Notes under the pieces: generated by a model | Database searches by the model: none | Seen by the model: the letters and a program-made list of their open reading frames with translations, nothing else | Told to the model about the DNA's origin: nothing | Part shown: positions 34,390 through 45,025 of the stretch, one piece after another | How positions within the stretch are numbered: position 1 is the stretch's first letter | Layout of the letters: each line of letters starts with the position of its first letter | Origin: Symbiodinium microadriaticum | Taxonomy: Eukaryota; Sar; Dinophyceae; Suessiales; Symbiodiniaceae | DNA: 64,000 nucleotides | Assembly (NCBI GenBank): GCA_001939145.1 | Contig: LSRX01000508.1 | Location: 340,501-404,500, forward strand | Direction: 5' to 3' | Position numbers and translations under genes: made by a program

Positions 34390-36860
34390 CGCTGTGGTGG
34401 TGGCTCTCCTGTGTCTGTGGGAGTGCAGCCTGGTTGCATGCTGTCGGCCGCCCTTTGGGAAAGGATAAGATGGCATGTTGCGGTGCAGGCTTTCAAGGGG
34501 CTTGTGGAAGATCTTCACCGGCTCGGCTCTTCAGAAACCGACACAGGGCTCTTCGGCACAAGTTGTGTTTCAAACTTCGAGCTGTCTTGGATTCTGGTTG
34601 CAATACGAAGGGCTGCCACGCAGTTGCGCATGAACCGGGCGTTCCCTCTGAAGAAGTTTCTTTTGCCGAGGGTTACGCAGCATTCTTGACGAGCTTCGTT
34701 GAGAAGTCCAAGCTCCCTTTCGCTAGAGCTGCGGTTTCAGGCGAGTTTAGGGGGCCGAAGCCAGCACGCCGCGACCTGTTCCCTCTGCCGCGCCTTCGAA
34801 GTTGGCCAGCGTGCATTGCTGATGGAGAGCAGAACCGCAGTGGTCTTTTAGCTTGTGCAGACTTGTGCTGTGCAGCATTGAATCACTTGAGCGATGGCAT
34901 GCCAGAAACATCGGGCTCTCGGCTGGGACAAGGCTGCACAGCTGCCCAGAGGGCCGTGCAAGAGCATGTTTGTCAGCGAGTGGTCCGGTTCTGCACCCGC
35001 TTAAACTCCACCAGTGACGGGCCGTTCTCCTACAAGGGATCGCTGCAGACTTTTGGGCGAAACAGCGCCGGCTACGAACGCATTCGCGGTGGCGATGTGG
35101 ACTTGCCGACTCGCGCAGCTACGTGTGACCCTGGCAACCTCGTGGATCCTGGACTGTGGGAGACTATATGTAGGCCAGGAGCTATTTTTGAAGAGCATCA
35201 GTCTTTCCAACAGTGTTTGGGCTTCACCAAGACTTTCGGCATCGAGAGGAAGGAGTACATTGATCTTACTTGCAGAGAGCTGCGGTGCAAGAAGCTTCGC
35301 CTACGCACGCAAGTGTTTGGTGTTGCTGGGGTTTTTGCAGCAGCCAAGAGCACCAAAGGCCGCCAGCGGAAGATCTGGGATGGCTCCGTCCTCTCCGAAC
35401 GTGCTACTCAGCCTCCTAAGCCCCACCGACTGGCGAATCCAAGTTCTTTTCTCGACATCGTGGTCCGTCGTGGCGAACGCTTGTACATGTCAAAGCGAGA
35501 CGCTGCAACTTACTTTGATTTGCTTGCAGTCCCCGCAGATCTGCAGCCTTGGTTTGGCCAGGAGCCTATAGCATTGCACGAGTTTCTGTCGCAAGGAAGA
35601 TTCGCACTCGCCGAAGTCATTGGCTTTGTTGACGACCTTCCTCAGGGAGAAGGATTGCTGGCGCAGACGCTGCTTTTTCCGGTACATGCTGCTTGGCCCA
35701 TGGGTTTCAGTTGGTCCTCCTGCGTGGCGCAGTCGAACACCATCGGCTTGTTGGTGGATGCAGGCGTTGATCCGCGTTGCATCCTCAGCTTGGACCACAC
35801 GTTGCCTGGCTCTCAGGAGGAATTGTGCGCCGTGGCCACTGACGACACCCTGTTCTTTCATCGGTGCCCTTTTAAGGGGCGTCGCACATTGTCTAAGCTG
35901 GACAAAGTGTTTGACAAGAATGGTGTTGCCAGGAACGTCAACAAGGACATCTCACTGGCAGCTGAAATGACTGCGCTAGGCTGTGACATTTCAGCTGCGC
36001 CGCCATTGGTGGAGCCATGCAAGCGAAAGCTGGTCAAGTTTGTGGCCGCTGTGTGTGACTTGCTGGAAGCCCCAACTGCCAGCCCTGTGGTGGTTAACAG
36101 CGTCCTGGGTACAGCTCAGTGGTTCTGTCTGCTGCAACGGAGTTTGTTCAGCATTTTCAATGCAATCTACAGGTTCGTGCAGCTGGAGCCCTCATGGAAG
36201 CCAGCTCTTCTGCCAGCCGCTGTGAAAAACGAACTGCTCGTATGCCTGGTGCTTTCACCACTGCTCCCAGCAGCTTTAGACAGGCCCTTTCTCTCTGAGC
36301 TCTTGGCCTGTGACGCTGCGCCGCAGTACGGCTTTGGTGTGTGCTCGCTTGCATGTGGGCGCAAGGTCGTTGAAGAAGTGGGTCGCTACGCTGAGCGGCG
36401 CGGTGACTACGTGCGATTGCAAGCTGCAGCAGGGGATGAACCTGAAGTGCCCAGGCTTGGAGTTCCACGGAGGCTGCCGTTTTGCAAGGGCGACTTCAAG
36501 CCTCTCATCTCCACTCAGGCAAAGTGGCCCGCCCACTCCGGAGTTCTGGAGTGCCATGGTGTGCTGCTGACGGTGAAGTGGGTGTGCCGCAGTCGCTCAC
36601 GACAGGGCCATCGAGTCGTCATTCTCGTGGATGCCAAAGCAGCCATCGGCAGCATCAGCAAAGGCCGAAGCTCAGCAGGCAGCTTGCGCCGTGTGCTTCG
36701 CAACATAGCGGCGCACACCCTCGCGTGCAACCTCTTGCTGAGGCTCGTGTACATCCCGTCGGAATCAAATCCGGCGGATGACCCATCCCGAGGAAAAAGA
36801 GCTGTTCATCATGTGAAGAGGAACTTCCTCAAAACATCCAGAAGGCCCATGCGGGTCTAG
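34383..36860 (+). CDS. Reverse transcriptase / RNase H protein
   Basis: An uninterrupted 825-codon frame. It copies element RNA into DNA and degrades the template RNA. Reverse transcriptase motifs: MSKRDAATYFDLLAVP at residues 369-384 (D373 or D379 as the first catalytic Asp), MGFSWSS at 440-446 in the place of the usual P-x-G-L motif, and VATDDTLFF with D487 and D488 as the catalytic pair (ATDD rather than Y-x-D-D). RNase H acidic residues: D644 in ACDAAPQYGFG, E723 in VLECHG, D750 in LVDAKAAIGS, and D799/D800 in YIPSESNPADDPSRG. The RNase H layout and the terminal PxExNPADxxSRG are typical of DIRS/Ty3-related polymerases. No integrase, protease or recombinase is fused. The first ATG may not be the true start, because residues 1-60 look unlike a domain. 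The intact frame suggests recent activity. Confidence 0.85.
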   Translation: MPPLWWWLSCVCGSAAWLHAVGRPLGKDKMACCGAGFQGACGRSSPARLFRNRHRALRHKLCFKLRAVLDSGCNTKGCHAVAHEPGVPSEEVSFAEGYAAFLTSFVEKSKLPFARAAVSGEFRGPKPARRDLFPLPRLRSWPACIADGEQNRSGLLACADLCCAALNHLSDGMPETSGSRLGQGCTAAQRAVQEHVCQRVVRFCTRLNSTSDGPFSYKGSLQTFGRNSAGYERIRGGDVDLPTRAATCDPGNLVDPGLWETICRPGAIFEEHQSFQQCLGFTKTFGIERKEYIDLTCRELRCKKLRLRTQVFGVAGVFAAAKSTKGRQRKIWDGSVLSERATQPPKPHRLANPSSFLDIVVRRGERLYMSKRDAATYFDLLAVPADLQPWFGQEPIALHEFLSQGRFALAEVIGFVDDLPQGEGLLAQTLLFPVHAAWPMGFSWSSCVAQSNTIGLLVDAGVDPRCILSLDHTLPGSQEELCAVATDDTLFFHRCPFKGRRTLSKLDKVFDKNGVARNVNKDISLAAEMTALGCDISAAPPLVEPCKRKLVKFVAAVCDLLEAPTASPVVVNSVLGTAQWFCLLQRSLFSIFNAIYRFVQLEPSWKPALLPAAVKNELLVCLVLSPLLPAALDRPFLSELLACDAAPQYGFGVCSLACGRKVVEEVGRYAERRGDYVRLQAAAGDEPEVPRLGVPRRLPFCKGDFKPLISTQAKWPAHSGVLECHGVLLTVKWVCRSRSRQGHRVVILVDAKAAIGSISKGRSSAGSLRRVLRNIAAHTLACNLLLRLVYIPSESNPADDPSRGKRAVHHVKRNFLKTSRRPMRV

Positions 36861-37150
36861 TTTTCTTCAGAGTCAAAGACTTCTGCCGCTGTCGCTCTCC
36901 TTTAGGGCACCGGGCTCTTCGCGAGTGGGGCTTGAAACCTGCTCAAGCTTCACCTTCGACTGGCTTTGGGCGATGCCAGGAGCTGTGTTCTGGAGGGTGG
37001 GCTCACGATCTGCGCCCATTCGTGATCGCTCTCTTCTTGTCGAGAAGTGTATAAACTTCTGTGTAACTGACTGGGCACTGTTTGAGGGTGCATAATTTTT
37101 GTGGGTGTCTTTCGGCCGCTTAGAGGTGTGGCGTCCAGTGCGGGGTGTTG

Positions 37151-37298
37151 GGCCTTTTGGAAGCACTAAAGCCTTAAAGGCCCGTGCTTGCTCACATTCT
37201 GTGGAACATGTCTCTAAATCCCAGCGGCACGAAGTCCCAAAACAGTCTGTTTGTCGTCTTAGACGTCAGCAAGTGCAGGAGAGCCGCTTTGCAGCAAT
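37151..37298 (-). repeat. Right inverted repeat of the retroelement
   Basis: Inverted partner of 34193-34341. It ends GAGCCGCTTTGCAGCAAT and overlaps the outer edge of the large palindrome by a few bases. Confidence 0.9.
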
Positions 37299-37653
37299 GA
37301 ACAGGTATTGCTGCTGAGGCGTTCAAATCCCAGGTCACTTTCCTGTAGTGGGCTGAGGTGCATGACGCATGCACGCGCAGCTGTATCTCCTGTAGGCCTG
37401 CTGGCCCGAGATGCCCCAACAACACTTGTAAAGTCTCCTGCTTGAGATGCCCCTCCCTCTTTTCCCCTCCCTTTTCGCATCCCTAGCAGGTTCCTTGTTG
37501 GCAGGGGGCAGGAGACTTTACAAGTGTTGTTGGGGCATCTCGGGCCAGCAGGCCTACAGGAGATACAGCTGCGCGTGCATGCGTCATGCACCTCAGCCCA
37601 CTACAGGAAAGTGACCTGGGATTTGAACGCCTCAGCAGCAATACCTGTTCATT
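37296..37653. repeat. Perfect 146-bp palindrome with 66-bp centre
   Basis: Arms 37296-37441 and 37508-37653 match base for base as reverse complements. The centre (37442-37507) is pyrimidine-rich. The arms carry the 48-bp internal repeat at their inner ends. Confidence 0.95.
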
Positions 37654-37984
37654 CTAATAGTAGTCATACTAGTAGTATACTTAGTAATAATTGTAACAAC
37701 TAACAGCAGTAAGAACGGTAGTAATAACTACTGTTGTTATAGTAACGACCAGCAATAAGAACATGTATCGATCGGTTGCCCGAGCGTCCCTTGGCAGCGT
37801 CAAAGCCACTGGCCGCTCCGTGGAGCTGAGAAGCTTTTCACCTGCCAGCTGCTACTGAACCAAAGCTGTTTTGTGTTCGGTGTTTTTTGTTGGGTGGGTT
37901 ATATCTTTCTAGAATTAAAAGTATCAATGTTGTTATTCCGGATAATATTGTTATTAATGATATTGTTATTAGTTGCCTTCCCAC

Positions 37985-38140
37985 CTGGGTACTCTGCGAA
38001 CTCCGATGTAAGTTGCAGCTCCCTCCAGTTGCTGAGCCCGGTGAGTGAGCAGTTCAAATCCCAGGCATGAACGAGGATCGCCAGCGCCAAGACCAAGCAG
38101 GGGGTCAGGATCGACGTATAAGCCTCCACAATCCTACAGA
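37985..38140 (-). CDS. Membrane-protein exon
   Basis: The minus-strand reading TSILTPCLVLALAILVHAWD is a membrane segment, followed by LNCSLTGLSNWRELQLTSEF and AEYPG, with one N-glycosylation site (NCS). A GT donor context (CCAG|GTGGG) is present at the 3' end. The surroundings are AT- and trinucleotide-rich, as for the other introns here. It is on the same strand as, and lies between, the exons at 40.5-42.0 kb and 29.0-32.0 kb, so it may belong to the same gene. If so, the retroelement sits in the following intron. Confidence 0.45.
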
Positions 38141-38341
38141 ACCGTGTTGTATCATATTGGTATACTACAACATACTGTATGATCATGCTTATTATCATCC
38201 AAGCCTACGCAGCACGCCTGGAAGTCAGAAAAGCCCCACCCATCTGATTAGTAATAACAATTGTTATCATTGCTTTTAGTAGCGTTAATATCAGTAATTT
38301 TACGAATAGTGTAGATAGTATGAATAATAACAGTAGTAACA

Positions 38342-38412
38342 ACAGCAGCAGCAGCAGCACCACCACCACCACCAACAACAAGAATAAGAACAAGAACAAG
38401 AACAACAACAAT
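38342..38412 (+). repeat. AGC/ACC/AAC triplet run
   Basis: Successive (AGC)n, (CAC)n and (AACAAG)n blocks. Confidence 0.85.
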
Positions 38413-38621
38413 AATACTTATACTAAAAATAGTATTAATAAGGGTGCGTCTCGTGGCCGTTCTAACGGCAAGGCCCGTGTCGGAGTCCTCGCGCTCCTTG
38501 CCATGGGGCTACAAAAATGAAATTACACATCTTGAATTTAATGACCTTCCACAAGGATGAAAACACAAACCGAAAGAAAATGCAAGTCTTATAAAATTGC
38601 AGACCGTTGTTTTTGTTTGTA

Positions 38622-39082
38622 ATTCACAAAAAAACATTTCGAACCTTGATCTAGAGCGCAAGCTGTTTGAAGAAGGCGCATGCAAACAAACCCTTTATAC
38701 TCACTCTGCGATGGTGTTTGATGTTCTTGTCCTCCTGGCAATTCAAATGATTGCTTGAGCAAATATGCTGGCTGCAATGACAGACAGACAACAAACAGAC
38801 ATGTCCGCGCAAACAAAATGACGAAGATGTTATTCCAGCGAGATCTTTGAGGTTCACCGAGAATCCTGAAGACTACAAATTGGGAAATTTTAATGGCGTG
38901 GGTTTTTTCCAAACCGTTTTTTTTGCAATTCATAGAGAACATTCGGAATCTTGATCTCAAGTGCAAGCTGCTTTAAGAAGGCGCATGCAAACAAATGCTT
39001 TACACGCTGCGATGGTGTTTGCTGCTTTTGTCCATCTGGCAATTCAAACGATTCGCTTGAGCAAATAAGCTGGCTGCAATGA
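38622..39082 (+). repeat. Two diverged tandem units, offset about 306 bp
   Basis: 38622-38781 and 38926-39082 are the same roughly 158-bp sequence with scattered differences. Landmarks in both are AGAAGGCGCATGCAAACAAA, CTGCGATGGTGTTTG and GCTGGCTGCAATGA. Open frames over both copies on the minus strand are similar but end differently, so no protein is called. Confidence 0.8.
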
Positions 39083-39659
39083 TTTCGGTCCCAACCACTG
39101 TGCATGTCTCAAGTTCAAGAACATCGCACAAATTTTGTTCCTTCGTTCGAGTTACTTCTTTTTGAAGGACTTGGATCAATTGAGTGGGTATGTCAAAAAA
39201 ACAAATCTAATCCCGCATCTTCGATACCTTGTTTGGTTGAAGATTGAAAATTCCCTTCACAAAAGCGATAAACACAAACAAATTGGGACCATTTGACGGT
39301 TGTTTATCACAAACAGACACAGACAGACAGACACACAATAAAAAGCCGGACGTGCAACGTGTAATGTATGTGTTTGTGCCAATCCTCTTAGATTGATGAC
39401 TATGCTGTCGAACCCTACCGGTGGCCAAATTTCTCACAGCGCCAAGCGCACGCGGCTTTCGGCGTGCGCAAAGTCGTACTTTGTGAAGCGTGTAGCTCCT
39501 GTTCTGGTTGAATCACAACTTCAGTACTAAAAAAACCCTCCAGGCTGGATTGTGCTTGGTTGTAGCACACAGACAGACAGACCGACACGAACACACCCAA
39601 GCATTTCTCAGTGCACAAATAGACAGAGGGACACACAGCCAGACGCGCACAAAAACACA

Positions 39660-39715
39660 CGCAGACAGACGGACACACACACACACACACACACGCAACA
39701 CACACACACACACCC
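39660..39715 (+). repeat. CA microsatellite
   Basis: (CA)n with a GCAA interruption, preceded by CAGA-rich sequence from 39570. Confidence 0.95.
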
Positions 39716-40329
39716 GCACAGACACCTCCAAAGCAGATACAAGCCCATCATAATAACAATAATCATAATGGTACTAGAAATAGAATAGTAATCGTCATCG
39801 TTATGGTAATAGTAGTCGTAGTCGTAATAGTAATGCGCCGACCTTGAGGGGCGTGTTGGATGGTTGAGAGGGTGGGGTAGGGGGGGTATCCCGCCTGCAT
39901 TTCCCAACAGGACCCCACCTCCAACACAGCCGTCGCCCCCCCCCCCTTCCCCCCCTGACACCAATAGGTGTAGCCGTGGAGAGTCCCTGTGTGGACCTCT
40001 CACAGACCTGACCCTTGCAGTGCAGGAAGCAATAGTGTTTTCTCTCTACGCTATAGCTCTCAAGTTGTCCAAGAACCACTTGAGCCAGCAACGGATGTGT
40101 TTAGGAATCAGGGCTGACACCGAGGTGTACATGCTGAATGATTGCAATAGGGCCACAATATAAACAGATGCCCTCCCCTGCCCCCCCCCCCCCCGGCCTT
40201 CCCTGTAGCCCGGGCCGCCCCCAAAGCCCTGGAGCCCGGCCCAAGCCCTGATGAAGGATCGGACAGCAGCAACGGGTAGAACGAGTCTGGCCTCTGGGTC
40301 GGAGGAAAGGAGCCGGAGGCTCTCTAAGT

Positions 40330-40390
40330 AGCAATAGTAATAGTAATAGTAATGGTCATAGTCATAGTCATAGTCATAGTCATAGTCGTA
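40330..40390 (+). repeat. AATAGT and ATAGTC hexamer run
   Basis: (AATAGT)n followed by (CATAGT)n, immediately 3' of the coding exon that ends near 40500 on the minus strand. Confidence 0.85.
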
Positions 40391-40496
40391 GGAATAATAA
40401 CCATAACAATAATAGTACAAATGCGAATGATCAAGAAGACTAAAATTACCCCTATTGTAAATAGTACTTGCCTACTAATCTTACGAATACTATTCA

Positions 40497-42005
40497 ATCC
40501 TGAACTTCCCTGGACGGGCCTTCAGCCCAAACAACAAGGCGCAGAGCATCACTGCCAGGATCACAGCGAAGTAGTGCACGGAGCGGCTTCGATCGGGACG
40601 AAGGCGCTTCCTGTCCTGCGCCAGCACCTGATCACACTGCACGCCCCACTTCACCGTGGACTCTGCCTGCAGCAGTACCAGCATGTGCATGGCAAACAAG
40701 CTGATGGCAAGTGCAACGAAGAGCGCCACCTGCATGTTGCAAGCCAACTGGTTTAGCAGCAGCCACTGCACCGTGGAGTGGCTAGTTGCCAAGACCAACT
40801 CCCTTCGGAGCAACTCACCGACAGGAACTAAGAGCTGTTGGTTGGCTTTAAACGGTGCTCGGTCGTCTGGCCCAAGAACACCCTCCCAGCCGGTTGCTGC
40901 ATCATAGAGCAGCAGCCAACCAGCAGGCTCTTCCAGCCAACCCCACACGGCCGAGAAGGGCTCGCGGCGAAAGAGGCTTTTGGCACTGTTAAGGAGCCTC
41001 ACTAGCAGGCTGCCTTTCACGTTGCCATTGCAGCGCTTGACTTCCACCACGGTCACAGCGTCGCCTGTATCCAGATCAATGACAGCCGGTGCAAGCGGGC
41101 TTGCATCTTTGTGGACTTTGGCGCTGTGCAGCAGCTTGTACGGCCGGGGCAGCGGTTCCGACAGCAGGCGCTCCTCACGCTGAGGCTTGGTGTCTCCTCG
41201 CAAGTGCAGAAGCCCTAGCCTCAATAGCAAAAATGCTGCCTTGCAGCTCATGAGAACGATGCCCGCGAAAAGAATGATCTCAAGCCCCAGCACGAGGCCA
41301 TGTGGCACAGACTTCAAGGGGTCAAGCACCGAGTCCCAGTCATTGAATAAATTCATGAGCCGCCCCGGCAGCGGTGGAATCTTCAGCTCTGCGACGCAGG
41401 GCAGCTCCGGCTCCGGTTCTTCCTGAGACACGACTGGCCGGCAAAGGTAGACTGTACGACCAAAGAGCCCCTGCGCTTTCGGCACCAGCAAAGCCAACCA
41501 CTTTGAACTAATATCTAGTGGATCTTCGGGTAACATGTGGAGCTCCATGGCGGGGATCTCCTCAAAATTCTGGGAGCGAAACTGCTGTACAAGGCCTCGA
41601 GCATACTCAGACTCCTGCTTCTTCATGGAAGCGAGGCCTTCCTTGATCATCTTCACTTTGAAACGCCTCTCCTGCTGTTGGCGCTTGGCTTCTGTGGAGC
41701 TAGGGACGCTTCGGAGCTTCAGATCCTCCAGCTTCACATCGCAGCTGGGCTTTGGCGAGAGGAAGAACTCGCGGGAGTCCAGAAACCTCAGCGCAGCTTC
41801 GGCTTGTGCGAAAAACATGACAAGCTTCTTCTTATAAATAATACTATTACTATGCACTACTACTGTTGCTGTAACTATTACTACTACCATGACTATAACT
41901 CTAACTGCTGCTGTTGTTGTTGTTGTTGACTGCTGCTGCTCCCGAGGAGCGTGAAGTCGGGATCCTCAATGATCAGGGAGCTTTCGTCAAAGCTGTCGGG
42001 ACTCC
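40497..42005 (-). CDS. Multi-pass membrane protein exons, function unknown
   Basis: Two minus-strand exons. The short one (about 42005-41940) reads SPDSFDESSLIIEDPDFTLL. The long one (about 41822-40497) encodes roughly 440 residues. It has a charged helical N part (TEAKRQQQERRFKVKMIKEG), then a membrane segment (LVLGLEIILFAGIVLMSCKA). A possible SH3-like beta domain follows, with VHKDASPLAPAVIDLDTGDA at its start and WGWLEEPAGWLLLYD at its end. Two further membrane segments come last (MQVALFVALAISLFAMHMLV and HYFAVILAVMLCALLFGLKA). The family is not recognised. The intron between the exons is rich in CTA/GTT triplets. The exon ends near AG|GGAAG at about 40505; the open frame itself runs to 40490. 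Probably part of the same locus as the ankyrin-tailed gene downstream on this strand. Confidence 0.6.
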
Positions 42006-42009
42006 TTAC

Positions 42010-43189
42010 TATGATCAACATCACTGTGTCACTCTACTATGCCAATGATAACAAACATGATGGCACGATGGTAACCATGATTGTAATATTGGTCATACTA
42101 TAATACTGACAGCAATACTATGATAACACTATACTGATAACAATGATAGTAATGATAGTAATAATGACAATAAGAACAGTGAACACAATAATAACAAGAA
42201 TAATAACAATAATAATAACACTAATAGTAATAATAATAACAAGAATAAGAACAATAATGCAGTCATAGCTTCTATCATAGCAGAATAACAAGATATTAAT
42301 AACAATGATGATAACCTGCTGATGATAATTATAGCAATAGTAGCAAGAATACCACTGAAGAAATTGAACCCCCCCACCCCAAAGAATCCTGCCGTGTCCC
42401 TGAGCATGTCCCCACAAGACAAGAAGGACAATGGTGCAGGGGGCTGAAGTCTCAAAGCCAACAAGACACCAATGCTACTGCAGTGCAGGATTTCCATAGT
42501 AGCGATAATGCTATACTATTAGTTTATTATTCGTATCAGCAGTATTGCTATCATGGTTAAGAACCAAGAATGTTATGACGATGATGGCAGTAATAATCAT
42601 ATTTCCCTCCCGCACTGCACTCAGCAATTTCATTGTCGTTCTCATTATCAATATAGTAGCAGAGGCCGAAGCAGCCATCGGTCGTCGTCGGTGTCGTTGT
42701 CATTACTTTGTTGTTGTGGTGGTGGTGGCGTTCTATTCTGAAGTGCAGAACAAGTCTGCAGCGTCGCATCTTGATCTTCGCAACTACTTTCGCAAAAGCA
42801 TCTGGACATTGCTATGGCCCAGCCAATTTTGCGGATATGCCCATCATGACAGAATTGTAAAACATTTGGCAAAATGGCGACAATCTTGCAGTCGAAGGTT
42901 CAGAGAGGCCTTGGTAGAACAGTCCTTCTCCAACCCAGTCTCTTGGACTTTCAGGGTCGCTGGCTCATCTGCGCTGGAACGGTACGCATCACGCCTCTGA
43001 ATTTGGCAAAGGACGAAAGAAATGAGAAAACACTGGCGCCACATGGTTGAGCCAGATTGGCTGTAGTCGTGAAGCAACATGCTAGTGCATAACTCCAGAC
43101 TACCAATTGTCTTCTACTAAGCACGAAGCATTGCACAGCGCATCCCCGAATCCACTAGCGAATAAGTACGATAATGCTAGCAATCATCA

Positions 43190-43239
<50 letters not shown>

Positions 43240-44640
43240 ACGCTATGAAGCCAAGCCAGCCCTCAACCCGCTAAGGAGGAGGCGAAGCCCAACGCAGGCG
43301 AAATCTGTGGCCTTCGTGGGAGTTATTCAGCATTGGTGAATAGGAATTAGAGACTATGGCTTAGGGAATGGATTCTCACGCGTAAAGTCGATGTAGGACT
43401 TGGGGATCTGGCTTGCCGCTCCAGTGCTCCCGGCAGAGCGTGAGAAGCGAGCTAAATGAAAAACTTTTGTCCTCGTTATGATTCAGAGAATTCTTGGCGG
43501 TACGAAGAGCACCCCGAACAAGTCGTCACAGCAACATTCACGCACGAATGCGTGTAGTGCGTGCGCAGGTATATGTGTGGTGTTCACATTTATGGTTGAC
43601 AGTACCCCCACCCACCCCACACACACACACACACCATTTTCAACGGCGCATTCCGTACAAACACATACATGCCGTGATCAATGTGGAACCATGTGACTGC
43701 GGCCAAACCACCAGGTCCGAATGGATTGCAAACCCTACGCTATGCCCGGCTGGATACAAACCTCAGATCCGCTCAAAACCCAATCGAGACATCTGAAGCA
43801 AACCGCTCGAAATTTGCTGTTGGCGATGCACTACCATGAGACAGGTGTTCCAGAGTTTCACAGCGTCTCGGCCACTGTCGAGGCCCCTGCCGAGAGCACA
43901 ACGGAAGGGCCGCCCGCCCCTGCCTGAGTGCAGCAGCCTCGAAGAATCGGGCCGGAGACGTGTTTGGCTTGTAGCTTGTCCGTTCGACAGCTAAGCTTTA
44001 AGAACTGCAGATCCACTGAGAGGCACTTTGACACGGAATGGCTTTAAGATCCGGGCCCGACAACTTGACATCCCCGTGACCCCGTGCTGTACGAACGCAA
44101 TGAAGGCAAAGTTGCCAGACAACCGTTGGCGGACGATCTGGCGGAGGATGCTCTTGAAGGCGCACGACTGTTAACGGCAAAAACCAGTGTTGCAGCCAAC
44201 CACTGCCCTGGTGAGCAAACTCAATCATGGCCTGCGTGACACTGGGTTCCTGTTAAAGGATTCAACTTAAGTTACCATGAGCAGGATCTATGGTTACATA
44301 ATATAACAATATGGTTTTCCTTGTTATAATAACCTAAACTAAATCCCAGCCTGGAGAGGGCAGGCGGAAGGCGCTCTGAGTGGATCACAACGACAAAGGT
44401 CCTCAGCTTCCGCCTCCGCAAACCCAAACCAAAAAGCTCCACATTTTAAAGATTTGGGGCCCTTGAAATTTCGGAACTTAGGGTGTATAAGGGGATTCGG
44501 AAGCCCAAGCCAGAACCCGCAGAGGGCCCACTTCAAACAGTCACGTCGGGCTATGAGCCGGCCAACCGCCCAGTGCTCCACATCGCCGACCCACAGCATC
44601 CGGGGCACTTACGAAACGGGGATGACGAAAGAAACTCAAG
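42010..44640. other. No confident gene; AT-rich and triplet-rich
   Basis: 42050-42340 is AT-rich with AAT/ATA words. 43190-43240 is a (TAG)n microsatellite. A CA run lies at 43615-43636. A non-repetitive island at 42760-43000 has an open plus-strand frame without a recognised domain. 43700-44240 holds several GC-balanced frames on both strands that I cannot assign. Confidence 0.35.
43190..43240 (+). repeat. TAG microsatellite
   Basis: About 16 tandem TAG triplets. Confidence 0.97.
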
Positions 44641-45025
44641 AGGGATCCTCTGTTAGATGTCATGGGAACGACTAGGCCATCCCACGCAGCCGACACATGA
44701 TTCAAAAATCTACTCACGAGTTCTGTTCCCGAGCCTCCGGCTGCGGCCACAAGCTAGCACCCAACGAACCACCAAATCCGAAACAGCCCTTAACCCTAAA
44801 CCGCCCTACATCCCAAATCCCCAGAAGCCCCGGCAGCTCAGCTCACGAGAAGGCCTGTTCGGTGGTGGCCATGGCTGTTCCGAAGGTTCCGCCTCTCACA
44901 GACTTTGGAGATCCAGAGTAGTCACGCTCGGGCTGACTACGAAGAAAAGCTTTTCCCCGCATCATTGTGAGGTTCGTAATTTTTGTTCGGGCTATCCCGC
45001 CACCGCTCCGCCCTCTGCCCGTCCC

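Larger units (their letters stand above)
34193..37653 (+). mobile_element. Retroelement with nested inverted repeats (DIRS-like)
   Basis: An intact reverse transcriptase/RNase H gene (34383-36860) is enclosed by near-perfect inverted repeats of about 149 bp (34193-34341 and 37151-37298). Immediately to the right is a second, perfect inverted repeat: 37296-37441 and 37508-37653, 146 bp each, around a 66-bp centre. A segment of about 48 bp just inside the left repeat (34341-34389) recurs in direct orientation at 37405-37452 and inverted around 37500-37544. Inverted termini together with an internal region complementary to the ends are known from DIRS-type retrotransposons. However, no tyrosine recombinase or Gag frame is seen here, so this would be a non-autonomous or rearranged member, or a different layout. 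It lies in the opposite orientation to the minus-strand membrane-protein exons on either side. Confidence 0.7.

Noticed and set aside
35001-35970. Alternative frames inside the reverse transcriptase gene
   Set aside because: They are shadows of the intact 825-codon frame, which carries all catalytic motifs.
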